Shown piece after piece: positions 9,420 through 21,900 of a stretch of DNA of 64,000 nt. This DNA is from Apiotrichum sp. Y4204 (Eukaryota; Basidiomycota; Tremellomycetes; Trichosporonales; Trichosporonaceae). The position numbers and the translations under genes were made by a program. The notes under the pieces were generated by a model. The model saw only the letters and a program-made list of their open reading frames with translations. It made no database searches and was not told where the DNA came from. Each line of letters starts with the position of its first letter. The first letter of the stretch is position 1. The stretch covers positions 62,001 to 126,000 of the forward strand of contig JAMYHL010000042.1 of NCBI GenBank assembly GCA_025531455.1. Reading direction: 5' to 3'.

Positions 9420-11338
9420 ATGACCAGGATGGAGCCGCCGCCACCGCCCTCGCTCTTTAGCGGGTCGACGCGTAAGCAGAACGTCGCGTGTGATGCGTGC
9501 CGGGCAAAGAAGATCCGATGCCAGGTGGGTGCCGAGAACAGGTGCAGAGAGCTGCGGAGAGCTGCAGGGCCAGCGCTGACAGCCAGAGAGTCACCACTGC
9601 TCAACGCGTAAGTGTCTACCACGTGTCGGCGCTGACCACAGTGCGGGCAATGTGCGGCCAAAGACCTCGAATGCACGTCCAACTACATCGAGCAACTGCA
9701 GAGCAAGCCGCGGCGCCCGCGGCGGTTCAAGAGTGCGGAGGAGCGGAAGAGCGATGATGGGTCTCCACCGGGAAGCGTCTCGGGGAGTGCTGGGGCGAGC
9801 GGGAGTACGGTGAGCCTTGCGAGTGGGAGCGGAACCAGTGCAAACAGCGTGAGTGCCAGCGCCAACGGGAGTGCCATATGGATCCCGAAGAAGCGCGATG
9901 CGGCGGCACTTCAGGCCGACTTACTGCGGTACCTGTTCTGCCCGGTGCCGGTACTCCACCAGGACTGGCGGTATAGCGACGTGTGGGGGATGGATGCGGG
10001 GGATATCTGGGAGGGTGGAGTGTGGGACGAGACACCAAGTGCTGCTCACCTGGCGTTCTGGGCGGAGAGCGAGCTTGACGCCGTGGGTGTGGAGTTGATA
10101 GACTCGTTCTTCACCATCGTGGACCCAAGATTGCCGATTCTCGACGGGCACCAGTTCCTTGCTCGGTTCCAGGCGCCGACAACCGACCCCAGGGGACCGC
10201 TCCCGCACGGCCTCCTCGCAGTGGTGCTCGCCTTCGGCGCGCGGTTCATCGACCACCCCGTGTTCCGCGCCGACCGCGAGGAGTGCACAGCCAGAGACGC
10301 TAATGGTCCGCCACGAAGCCGTCTGGTGCAGCTCCTCGTCGTTCGTGCGCGTGAAGTGGCGGAGATGAACAAGGTCTTCCGCGTCCCGTCCCTCACAAAT
10401 GCCCAGACTCTGATCCTTCTCGAGGCGTTGATGTGTCGTGAGTAACGGCGGCGTGAGGTTTGCTAACCCCAGAATCCGTCGCGAAAGGGTACTCGGCATG
10501 TCACCTCGGGATGGCCGCACGGCAGCTCGATCAACTGCGGGACGAGGGGTTCATGCAGGTAACGGCCGAGACGGACGAGAAGACACGGACGCAACTTGCG
10601 CTCTACATCTTCTCGAGTGCGGAATCTGCACTCTTCCGGTTCCGACCAGAGTGGGACGGCGGCGGCGTGGAGAACATGGTGGACTCAGGTCTCGATGATG
10701 TGAGTCGCTATGTATTTTCACACTTATCCCAGCTCTGGCTCATGGCGGCGCGCATGGGCGCCAGCGTTGTCAAGAAGCTGAGCGCGGAGCTGTGGCTTCC
10801 GAGAGTCAAGGCAAACGGCATTCCGCTCCATGTCCTGAGTGACTTTGTCGCCGACCACTCGGCATGGAGGGACCTCTATCTTGGCAAGCTCGGCATGCCT
10901 GCGTCGTTTACGGACCTCGATTTCGGCGCGACAATGACAGCCGCCACGACCGACATTCTCTTCCACGGTATGTGGCTCGTCGCCGAGCGTGCCGTACGTG
11001 ACTTTGGGATTAAAGGCGAGCCGTTCGAGCTGCAGCAGCTCAAGGAGCTCCTCACGCAGGAGGCGCTGCACAGCGCGATGCGCATCACGATGCTCACCGC
11101 GCTAATGGCCGAACAAGGCTTGCTCCGCCTCGACCCCGTCGTGCTCTACCGGCCCATCTACGACGCCGGCATGTTCCTCGCGCGCCGCGGACAGGACGAG
11201 TCGCTCGCATGCATCGCCGGGCTGCGACAGTACGCCACCGCCTATCCGCAGGTATGGGCCCTCGCTGCGGATATCGAGCGCACCCTCGCACTCTCCACCC
11301 TGGCCGCGGAGCCCCTGGGGGGGCCGTTACTTATCTGA
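9420..11338 (+). CDS. Zn2Cys6 fungal-specific transcription factor
   Basis: Exons 9420-9524, 9587-9607, 9642-10437 and 10473-11338 give about 595 aa. Residues 25 onward hold the binuclear zinc cluster: CDACRAKKIRC, an eight-residue spacer, then CGQCAAKDLEC (C-x2-C-x6-C-x8-C-x2-C-x6-C). The spacer is supplied by a 21-nt exon, and without that exon the third and fourth cysteines would be too close. A serine/glycine-rich linker follows. The C-terminal two thirds have the look of the fungal_trans middle homology region (LIDSFFTIVDPRLPILDG, a typical start). Such proteins bind CGG-triplet sites and control metabolic genes; the target here is unknown. A 33-nt segment at 10700-10732 has intron ends and is in frame, so the protein may be 11 residues shorter. 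Confidence 0.85.
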
Positions 11339-11932
11339 TCCCGTTCGGATAAAATCGAAAAATAAAATTCCCCCTCGCACCAGCCAGCCAGCCTCTCGCA
11401 CTCGCAAAAAAAACGGCATATAAACCCGCCCGTCTGTGTTTTCTCTTCTCCACATACCTGTATTGTGAGTACCATCGACGGCGGCAACGATGATCAAGAT
11501 GTCGCCCCAGTCCTAGAGATAATGAGGACTCGACTGCACCAGCCAAACAACGTGCCCACTGAGCCGCCGTCAAAACAAATACTGTTTTCATCACAACGCT
11601 GACAACAGATGCCTAGTCTTAACACCGTGTGACATGTGATCCTGTCTCTGTAAGTGTTGCTCTTGCTCCTCCCCATCCTACGCCCAGAGATGATTTACAT
11701 TTCCATGCTAAGACTGACCTACGGGTATGACGTCTCAATGTACATTAAGAACGGCCAACTGAGGGCACTCCTTTCTTCTTCTTCTTAGAAGCTTTACTGA
11801 CATTGCAGGTCCCGATCATGTATTTGTACTGTAGCTGGCACTAGCCCAAAATCTGCATCTCTGTACTGTATATCCTGCCCGCTGCACTACTGTCTCTGTC
11901 TCTCCGTCTCGCTGCACTACTACACACGACTC
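11339..11932. other. Intergenic between convergent genes
   Basis: This is the shared 3' flank of the Zn2Cys6 gene (plus) and the Sog2 gene (minus). No gene or structured RNA was recognised. A CTT repeat lies at about 11771-11787. Confidence 0.5.
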
Positions 11933-14900
11933 CTACCGCCGAAGCTCCCGCGTGCGCGGAAGGTGCAAGCCACGCAAACCCGGCAGCTCCTCATTCGAGC
12001 TCATCGCGCCGTTGCCCCCGTTCGTGCCATGGCTGTTACCATGCGCATGCCCGTGGCTGTTGGCGTGTCCGTGTCCGTGTCCGTGTCCGTATTGGCTGCC
12101 GCTATGTGCGCTGTTCCCATGCGAGTGCCCATGGGCGTGCCCGTGGCCATTAACGATACCGTCAGTCGGCTGGAGGGAGGACACCTGGATGAGGATCGCA
12201 CACTCGCGCGTCGCCTGTGACAGCTGCGAGAGCGCGTGCCGCACCGCCGTCGAGAAACCGTGCGTCTCGCTGATTTGCTTGACCTGCTGGAGGACCTTGA
12301 CGACCTGTTTGATGAACGCGGCGGCATTGTGCGGCAGTGAGGGGTGTGCGTATGCGAACGGATTCGCGCGCAGGCCCATTAGGCTCTCCCGCAGCGTGGT
12401 GGTCACCTGTTCTGCGCGCTGGAGACTGCGTACAAGCTCGGCAAACGGTTTGCGCTCGTACCCGTCGTACCCAATGTCCTCGGACAGACGGAGCCACACG
12501 GTGAATGCGATATCCGTGGCCGTCTCAATCTGGTCCAACAGATCCTCGTCGTACAGTGTCGCCGATGCCGGGGTCGGCGGCCGGATGTCGACCGATAAGC
12601 TCCGACTCCCGTTCGGCGCGTACAGGAACGACGAGCCGGTCGAGCTCATCGCCGCGTGTCGGCTGCGCGGCGGCTGCGAGAAGGACGTGACGATTGGCGG
12701 GAGTTCACGTTCCTTCTCCTTTTCCTTCTTGATCGGCTCGGGCTCACTGCTCAGGGGGAACGGCGGCGGCGCCGTGTCCGCCATTGCCTCGTGCTCGAAG
12801 ATCCGCGACAAGTCCGGCCAGTCGGTGCGCGGTGTGGAGACGGGATAACCCATCAGCATGCCGCGCTCAACGTCCTCGGTGGAGAAGGAGCCCGCGTGCC
12901 GGCGGCTCTTGGCGCGCGGGGAGGTGCCGACCGGGGGCATCGCGCCGGGAGTAAGACCAGGCAGCGGGCGGGTGCCGCGTTCCGGGGTGGGGTTCTCGCC
13001 GCTCTCAGGGATGGGTGAGATCGGGGTCCGTCCGCCAGACATGGACTTGGACATTGGCGGCGCGAGGGCAAGGCCGAGGCGGTCGAGACGGGAATCAAGC
13101 CGGGATTCCAGTCGCGGGTCGATGCGCGAGGACTCGATACGATCCCTGTCTCTGTCTCGATCCCGCTCACGCTCCCGTTCCCTCTCCCGCAGGATGGGTT
13201 TGATCTCGCTCAGTAACGGAGCCATGGTGCGCCACGACTGGGCCACCTCCGCCATGCCGCCGTAGATGCTCAGCAGCAATTGCCGCGTGTACCGCACGTC
13301 GGCGTCCTTGAACGCCGGAGTCTGGAAGCGGAGGACGGCCATGATCTTGCCAAACACTGCAATGCTCTCCTTGGCGGCATCCACCACGCCGCGCACAGCG
13401 GCCACCGGCGGCGACGAGCGGCGCGATGTCGAGTCGAATCTATCCAATGCGTTGATCAAATTCGACAGGTAGCGCCCTGCGGGCTCTAGCACGCGCGCAA
13501 ACACCCCTGCTACGCGGTCGCTCACGGCAAAGTTGACGTACTCACGCAGTGCAGTGTGCAGCTGCGTGAGCGCGAAGAGCAACCCACGGACGGCGTCGAT
13601 AAACAGCAGCATCGCTGGTGAGACAGCCTTGCTGATTGTCGACGGCGGGAGCATGCTAACGCGGCGAAAGTACGAGTTGCGCGACTCGTCCAGAGACGGC
13701 GTCGGCGGCGGGGCCGCCTCGGTGAGCTCCATTGACGCCATGGGTTTAAGCGTCCGGGGTTGCGCAGGTATTGAGGTAGATGCAGATGTGGATGTTGGAA
13801 TGGATGCACTGGTGGCGACTGATGTGGTTGATGTAGATGCTGATGCTGATGCGGAGACGGATGCGGATGCAGAGGGCGAGGTAGTGGCAGCGACAGGCAA
13901 CTGAGGCAGCGGCCGCTCGCCACTCCTGTACTCTCTGCGCTCACCCCTGCGCTCCTCGATGATCTTTGCGTGACTCTTGCGCAGGTCGGGCAGAGACTTC
14001 TTCGCTGCCAGGGCGTTGAGACGGTGGGGGACGGTGTAGCTGCCGCCGCGGTTGTGGCCAGGGACAGGTGGTGGTTTGGGAGGAAGTGAGAGGCCGGCGG
14101 ATGGAGGCGCAGAGTGTGAAGAGGATGTGGACGCCGATATCGGTGGAGTCAAGGACGACGAAGAGATGGAACGGTCATGTCGCGTTTGGGCCGGCAGCGA
14201 CAGTGTTGATGCGTTGGCGTCGTCTGCACGTGGAGACTGCACCTGGTCGTGTTGTGCGTGGGGTTCTGGATGGACCGGCGCCCACGAGGCCTCGCGTCCG
14301 GGGCGGGCGGATTCTCTGATTGTCAGTGGAGGTGACGAGTGGCGTCGGTGGCTTGCTCACGGTGATGATCCTGGACCGGGAACTGCAGGAACTCCGGCAG
14401 CCACAGGTGCTGCAGGAGTTGCTGGTGCGGTAGTTGTCGGCACCACGGGGAGTGCTGGCTCCGGTGTTGATGCAGCTGCTTGCGCTGCGTCTCCATCCGT
14501 TGGTGCTGTTGCTGACATCTCCGACTCCATTTGTTCCCTCAACCACGTCTTCATCCCCTCGATCCACGGGCGGAGGTCCTCCTCGCGTCCGCGCTTTTCT
14601 CCGGTGTCGCGGCGCGGCTCGGCATCCACGAGCGGTCCAAGGATCTCATGTGTCGGCCATTGAATCGGATTGTGGTCGACCTTGAACACCTTCAGGCTCG
14701 TAAAGTTGGCGAGGTATGTCGGCAGCGCGGTAAGCGAGTTATTAGATAGCGAGAGCACCTTGAGCGACTCGAGGCGGCCCGGGCGGTCCGGTAGCGCGCT
14801 GATCTGGTTCTTTGAGACGTCGAGAATCTCAAGGCCTTGCATCTCGCAGAGCTGTGAGTTAGCGGAGCCGTGGGCATGGGAGAGAGCTACGAACGGCGAG

Positions 14901-15654
14901 TCGGATTCGGGATGGAGACACCTCCACTCTGATGAACTCAAACTCCGAGGCAGTCCAGACAGTCCCATCTCGCAAGAGCGTCTCATGCAGTGACTTGCTC
15001 TCGTGTGACGCCCCGACTCCTACCTGTCGCAAGCCACTCTGCACTCACCGCGGGGGGGATGACAGTCAAATGATTCCCCTTCAAATTCAAGTATCTCAGG
15101 CGATTGAGGCTCGCAAACGACGCGGCGATACACCCGTCGTAGAGCGCATTATAACTCAGCGCGAGCCGCCACACGCCCTTGTTATCCTTGCCTGCACGCG
15201 TGCGGAGAAACTCGACCTCGGCATCGGTGATGCGCTCGATCCGCATACGACTCAGGTCAAGCGTCTCCCCGTTATCCTTGCTGTGGTCGAGCGCCTTCTG
15301 GAACAGCCGCAGCGCGCCGTCTCCAAGTGCCGTGCCGGAGGGCGAGCGCGGGAGGCTGGCAGGCGAGCGCAACGGCGCGCGAGCCGGGCGCGGCGGCGGC
15401 GTGTCCGTTGCCCGCGGACTCGATAACGGTGCACTGGCGCTTCCTCCGCCATTAGCACTTGCGCCGGGAGTTGCACTCTCCGCCGGGGCCGGCTGCGGGT
15501 GGTGCAGCTGCTGGTGTGGGAGCGAGGGCGTCTGTATCGGGCGGACGGTGAGCGACGCAGGGTCGGGGGACGTGGGCCGCGCAGCAGAGTTGGAGCGCAG
15601 CCGCCCGCCGCCCGCCACGTCGCCGGCTGGCACGGGCGAGAGGGAGGCGGCCAT
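11933..15654 (-). CDS. SOG2: Sog2-type leucine-rich-repeat protein of the RAM pathway
   Basis: Exons 15654-15049, 14851-14361 and 14315-11933 encode about 1159 aa. After a proline/serine-rich start, residues roughly 130-270 form leucine-rich repeats (LDVSKNQISALP, LSLSNNSLTALP and similar), followed by a long disordered region and helical segments characteristic of Sog2 (SFFxRRVSMLPPS-like motif, C-terminal helices). Sog2 binds the NDR kinase Cbk1 together with Kic1, Hym1 and Tao3 in the RAM network, which controls polarity and cell separation. The second intron lies between IPPA and LCEMQGLEILD, in mid-repeat. Low-complexity features are His/Gly repeats near the C-terminus (12010-12140) and an Arg/Glu/Asp run (13140-13190). 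An in-frame ATG at 15747 is possible, but 15654 has better context (GCC after ATG). Confidence 0.85.
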
Positions 15655-16118
15655 GGAGGTGGTGGGAGCGGGTAGCGGCGGCAAGCGTTGGTGGGAAGAG
15701 TGGGAAAGGAGGTGGATCTGGTGGGCTTTCGGTCTCGGTCCTCGCACTGATTCGTGCTATGGCGAGTCCGCCTACGCTGGCGGTGACATGCGCGATGGAG
15801 ACAGAGTGAGTGGATAAACGGTGGTGGTGAGGGATGTGACGGTGGTGATGAAAGATGCAGGTCTTGCAGGTCTGCATGTTCATTGTTCCGTTGCTCGTCG
15901 TCGTGCTGCTCGCCGGCCTGATGGCGTCGCCCCGTCGCGACCGCCATTTTAGGACATTAACAATTGTAGTATTAGCGGATGCAATTGTCATTAGAGTTTA
16001 GGTGTAATAGACACGCGTAAATGGCGCTCATCGGCCTTCGCCGCCCATCGAGACAAAGTCTGTTTTGCCACTGCCATTTCTGTGGGAATCATGAATGTAT
16101 ACTGTGCTGCATATGCTA
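15655..16118. other. Upstream region of the Sog2 gene
   Basis: A short spacer between the NUP85 stop and the SOG2 start, both on the minus strand. It contains CT-rich tracts on the coding sense and no gene. Confidence 0.45.
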
Positions 16119-18636
16119 TCAGAATGGACCATCACCGCCAACAAGCGCACGCGAGAGATTCCGCGCGAGCGCAAGCCGCACAACCTCGAGCTTGCGCTCC
16201 GCGGCCGCTACACTGTCATCCTTCTTGTCCTCCTTGTCTGTCGCGCCGTTCACCTCGCCGTTCGCCTTCGCGCCCTCCTCCCGTGCCAGGTAACGGCACA
16301 GCTGGCGGAGGTACTCTTCCGCCGCAAACTTTGCGTTTGCGAGCACCTCTTCCAGCACGCGCATGAGCTCAAACGTCTCGGCCGAGGAGAAGTTGATGTC
16401 GCGGTCTGGGATGAGTATTCGTGTTTCAGCACGAGAGCACTCACCCTCAAGAAGATCCACACTCTCAGCGAGGAGAACAGCCCAGAACTCCACCGGCGTG
16501 ATCCCCGATGTCAGCACGCTGATGAGCTTCTTGGCGGCGAGCGAGCGCGAGCCTTGTGCCAGGTAGAGGAGGTAGTCGCGGAATTCCGAAAGGAAGGCGA
16601 GGCGGGAGGCGAACATGACCATTGTCGACTCGCGTGCATCGAGACGCAGCTCACGCAGGTCGCTAAACTTTTGCGGTGCCTCGTGAAGCATGCTCTCGGG
16701 CAACGAATTAACTAGTGCCAGGAAGGCATCGTCGCCGTCCGTCACAAACGACGCGAAGATCTTCTCTGCTATCCGCGAGAGCAGGAAGCCGTCCTCGCTC
16801 GCGAGGCAGATCGACGCCGCTATGCCGAGATCACCCCGGCGGATGAGCTGCTCCGCGACCGCAGTGCTGATCGTGCGCCACTCGTCTTCAAGCTTGAACT
16901 CGGCACACAGCTCGCGCAGCTCGGTGAACTGCTGGAAATCGGGGGATGTCGTCTCCTCGTCCTGCTCTCCATCCTCGACGTCCATCGTCTCGCGTCCTTT
17001 GTCCTTCTTCTCGCGACCAAGACGCACGGCGATGTGCAGCACGTACTCGCGCAAGCGTCCCCGCCCCTCGGGTCCTGCCGCTGCCAGGTACTCTGCGATC
17101 ACCCGCCACAGGTCGCCCTGGCTCGGGCTCTCCTGGAGCATGTCGGCGTAGTCGAGAAGGTAGTAGTCACGGAGTGAAGTATCGAAGCGCTCCTCGTCGT
17201 CAGGAATGAGGGCAAGCTTGTCAAACACGTCACCCAGATGGGCCGCCAGCCAGCGGTCCAGCTCGTGGCAGCCCATCAGCGCCTTGACAATGTCGCCGGA
17301 ACAGAGGCTCGCCTGGATGCTGTCATCGAGAATGGTGGAGTCAATAGGAAGCTCGTCCAGCACACGCTTGACGACACGTGGGAGGTCGTCTCGCCGCAGG
17401 CCGACATCCACCAGCACACCCCACGCTCCGACTGCCTCGCGCCAGTCGGCTGCCTCCTGGAAGAGACGCTCCGGCTTGCCCTCCAGCAACTCGGTCACAC
17501 TGCGGAAGTCCTCCTCCCACGACGACCACTCCCCGTCGAACCAGTTTCCGCGACCCCGCCCGCCCTCGAAGGTGACAATGTCCGCGCGCAGCTGGGCCAG
17601 CCACTGCTTGTGGGCCGAGATGAACTGGTGGTCGAGCGGGTACTGTTTGACATTTGTGGAGCGCGGGAAGGATGCGACGCTCTTCGCCAGAATAGCCCCA
17701 AGTTTTGCTATCGGCGGGTGCGGGTGGGACTCCAATGTGCGCAGAAACTCGCCAGCGGCAAGGAAGAAACCGCGCAGCAGGCACCGTGCGATCAATGGGA
17801 AGAAGGTCGCTTCCGCCCAAGGGTCCTTTGCGGCCATGATCTCATTGCCCTGGGCGTTGATGTGAACTGTTGTGAGCTCGATAAGTCCGGGTCTACCTAC
17901 CAGTATCCACGGCATTCACCCAGTCTAGCAGCTCCTCGCCGAGCAGGCTCTCGCCGCGGCCGTCCCGCGGAAGGTACAGCATCTGGGCAAGGCTGAACGC
18001 ATGGAGGACAGACTCGTAGCGCTGAAAGGAGTCAGCGTCCGGCTCAGCACAAGTCTACGAGCACGCAGCAGTATCACCCACCTCAATGCCCATCTTCGCC
18101 ACTTCCTCGAGATACATCGACACGAGCCGGTTCATGTGGACTATAGTCTCGGCGCTCGGCGGCCCGTCCCAGTTGTCGAGGCGCATGGACGACGCCGCGA
18201 TCTGCTGCAGCGAGACAAACAGCGTGTATGTCTCGGCATAGAGCGTCTGCTCCGCAGGTGCAAAGTTGTTCAACGTGGCGACGTACACGACGCGATCGGC
18301 GACACTGAGTTTCTGGAGTCAGCGCAAGCGTGCGGTGGAGCGCACATCTGATGTGTCCTTCTTCTCGCCCGTGGTCCACCCCATAATTTCGCCGTTCACG
18401 GGGCTCGCAGCCGCAAGGAACGACCGCCCGCTCGCCTTCCACTTTGCCTTGTCCGCGCGGCTGAACGCCGCCGGCTGCAGGTCGAGCACGTCGCAGTCGT
18501 CATCGGTAAAGGAGCTGGTGCCGTTGGCGCTCGCACTCGGGGTTGCACTCGCGCCAAACGAGTTGATGAGCGGAGAGGGGTTCTTGACTGCCCCCGGCTG
18601 GGAGAACGAAAATGGCAGCGGGTCGCCAAAGGCCAT
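16119..18636 (-). CDS. NUP85: Nucleoporin Nup85
   Basis: Exons 18636-18346, 18312-18082, 18021-17901 and 17866-16119 give 796 aa. Nup85 is an alpha-solenoid of the nuclear-pore Y complex that pairs with Seh1. Landmarks are a short N-terminal low-complexity segment, a beta-blade-like stretch (LSVADRVVYVATLNNFAP), LLDWVN followed by the solenoid, an acidic loop (METMDVEDGEQDEE-like, about residue 500), and a C-terminal segment with DFWAVL-type helices ending in a lysine-rich tail. Intron 1 is only 33 nt (18345-18313) and intron 3 is 34 nt. The gene is head to head with SPT6 across 359 bp. Confidence 0.88.
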
Positions 18637-18995
18637 GGCTGGTGAATGGCTGGGGTGTGGGTTGTTTTGTTGTTGTTTGGTCGAAATCTTGGGTGTCATG
18701 ATAGCGACGACGGCACAAAAGGCGGCGAGCGCAGGGCTTGGCTGGGAGAGAGTGGAGTGCCACACTTTAATAATTCCGAAATGCCGCCACCCAGCCAGGT
18801 GCTGGCGGATAAGTGACACACTCGAAGTACCACCCTTTGTATGCATTCCATCTTTTGTTACATCCACATTCTTATCCTCCGCTTCCCATTCTTATTCACC
18901 CCGTCGTCGATACGGCGATTAATCGGAGCGCAGCATCGCGTTCCCCGCTACCGCCTCGAACTTTTCCGACCTCCGCCACTTGATTCACTCGCGAG
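18637..18995. promoter_or_regulatory. Bidirectional promoter NUP85/SPT6
   Basis: A 359-bp spacer between two divergent start codons. It must hold both promoters and leaders. CT-rich tracts point toward SPT6 from about 18850. No specific factor site can be assigned with confidence. Confidence 0.5.
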
Positions 18996-21900
18996 ATGGC
19001 CTCAGACGCGTCCTCTGAGGGCGAGGGTGACGACATCCGCCCGTACGGCGAGCGCCACCCCGACCCGGACCACGACTCGTCAGAGGAGGAGGACGACGAT
19101 GATGAGGAGGAGATTCGCCGGATCGCGGACGGTTTCATTGTGGATGAGGAGGAGGATGAGGAAGAGGAGGAGGAGGATGACGAGGCGCGCCGCCGCAGGA
19201 GGAGAAAGGAGCGCAAGCGCAAGCGCCGTGAGCGCGAGCGGCAGCGGCGAGAGGAGGAAGGACTCTCGGAGGATGATCTTGATCTCCTGAATGAGAACGC
19301 CGGCTACGGGCCGTCTCGCCCGCTGAAGCGCCTCCGTCGCCGTTCCGACTCCCAAGGGGCCGACCGGCTAGAGCACATGTTCGACGATGAGGAGGACCGC
19401 CGCAGGGGAGAATACGACTCCGACGACCTGGACGACTTCATTGAGGATGACGAGGAGGAGGATACCGCACGCAATGAGACGGAAGAGGAGCGCAAGCAGC
19501 GCAAGCTCGAGGAGAAGCGCGCCCGTATGGCGCAGGCACGGCAGCGTCCAGAGCTCGCGGGTGTGGACAAGGAGTGAGTGAAATGTGAGAGGATAGGTGC
19601 TTACCCAGTTCGTGGAACGAAATCTTTGACGTGTTCGGCGACGGGCACGACTACGATTGGGCGCTGGATGGCGAGGAGGGGATGGAGTATGAGGACGACT
19701 ACGAGGCGCGGAAGGACCTGCGTCTCGAGGACGTGTTTGATCCGGGAGAAGTCAAGGCTCGCCGACTGCAGGATGAGGATCGCGCAATCGCGCACACGGA
19801 CAGGCCAGAGCGTCACCAGCTTGTCAACTCGACGCTCAGTGATAACCCGATCCTCGCGCCGGACGAGCTCTACCCCCCGCCACTGCACGCCGCAGGCTGG
19901 GCATTCAACCGCATCTCAAAGCGCACGCAGTACCTCTTCTGCGACATGCATCCGGACGGCTCGTGGCCCGAGCCGACATACGACAACCCACACGGCGCAC
20001 CGCGGCGCAGCGATCTCGCAAACGAGTACACGAAAGCCGTTGCGCAGGCGTTGAGCATGATGTTTGTGCAGCACCTCGAGGTGCCGCATCTGTGGCACTA
20101 CAAGCGCGACGCCTTCAGCATTCTCGAGAATGCCGGTCAAAGTTCGGTCCAGTTCCTTGAGCGAGACGAGTTGTGGACGCTCTACGACCTTGGAATCAAG
20201 TTCCGCGCCATCTGGCAGCGCTGCGAGCGTGTACGCGACATGTGGAAGAAGATTCAGGCGCGCCATCCGGGCATCGAGGACGCGTACCTCACGGGCCACC
20301 TGTTGGAGTCGACTTGTAGTCTCTCAATTGAGGCCGCTACTGAAGGCCTCGACTGGCTGTCGTACCACTACGCGGCCGACATTCGTGCGATCAAGGAGGA
20401 ACAGGCGCTCGAGGACGGCCAGAAGCGTCTTCCCGAGCGGCACTCGACGGACGGCCGCGAGGGCCCAATTCTCAAGTTTGTCAATGACTTTGGCATCGAC
20501 ATCCCCACTGTGGCCGTCGCGTTCAACGACCCGAACGGAGATCCCCCGCCGCCGACGAACCCGGACCGCCGGCCAGAGGATGTCGCTGCGGAGTATTCCG
20601 GCGAGGGCACAATGTACGTCACGCCGCAGGATGCCATCGACGACGCGAAGCGGGTGATCATCAACGACCTCGCCAAGGACCCCTCCTTCCGCCAGCAAGC
20701 ACGAGAGTTTGTCGACGCATGCGGAGTTGTCACTGTCACTCCGACGGACCGCGGCATGACCGTCATTGACGAGTACCACGCGTACTACACCTTCAAGTTC
20801 CTGACCAACAAGCCGATTGACCAGTTCAAGGACACGCCGCAGTTCCTCCACATTCTCAAGGCAGAAGAGGAGGATCTCGTCACGATCGACATTACGGTCC
20901 CGAAGGAGCAGGTCGACACGTTTGCCTCCACGCTCAAGATGTGCTGCACGTCAAAGGACTATGGCGAGATCTCCATGATGTGGAACGGACTGCGCGAGCA
21001 GATTGTGGATGATGTCATCAACGAGCACTACCTCCCGATGGCGACGCGTTGGGTCAAGGAGCATCTGCGCTCGCAGTGTGAAGAGTTTATTGCAGAGCGC
21101 TGCCGCATGGAGCTGGAATTTGTGAGTCTATGGGTACCAGATGATATACTAACCCTCAGAGGGTCAACGTCCGCCCCTTCTCGCGTCCCAACGCCATCGA
21201 CCGCACGCCAACGGTGTTGGCCATCACTGTCGGCCAGGGATCCGTGCATGACGCTGTCATGTCGGTGCTGCTCGACACGGATGGAAACGTGCGTGCGACG
21301 TACAAGTTTGACAACCTGCGGGACCAGGAGCCGCGCAACGCGTTTTTGGAACTGGTGGAGAAACGCCGCCCCGATGTTGTCGTGATTGGAGGCCTGTCCA
21401 TCCACACTGGTCGTTTGCGGGACGACGCACGGGGGGCGCTCCGCCAACTCGCCATCGACCAGAGTGGCCTGCGTGCACCTGTCTCGGAAAACTACGGCTC
21501 GCACGAAGAGTTCATGGCCGCCCAGGCCGACTTTGACGACCGCCTGCCTCTCATCCCCCTCATCTTTGTCAACGACGCCACGGCGCGCCTCTACATGAAC
21601 TCGGACGAGGCAGCCAAGGAGCACCCCGAGCTGCCGGTCAACGGCCGCTACGCGCTCGGCCTCGCGAGATACGCACAGAACCCCCTCAACGAGTACTGCC
21701 GCCTCGGTCGCCAGATTTCGGCCGTGTCGTACCTTGAGCACCACCAGAAGCTCGTCCCCGAGGAGCGTCTGCTCACGCAGCTTGAGCGTGGTCTGGTAAA
21801 CTCCGTCTGCTTCATCGGGCTGGACGTGAATGCGTGTGTGTCGGATGCCTATTCCCGCACCATGCTGCCGTATGTCGCTGGTCTCGGCCCTCGCAAGGCG

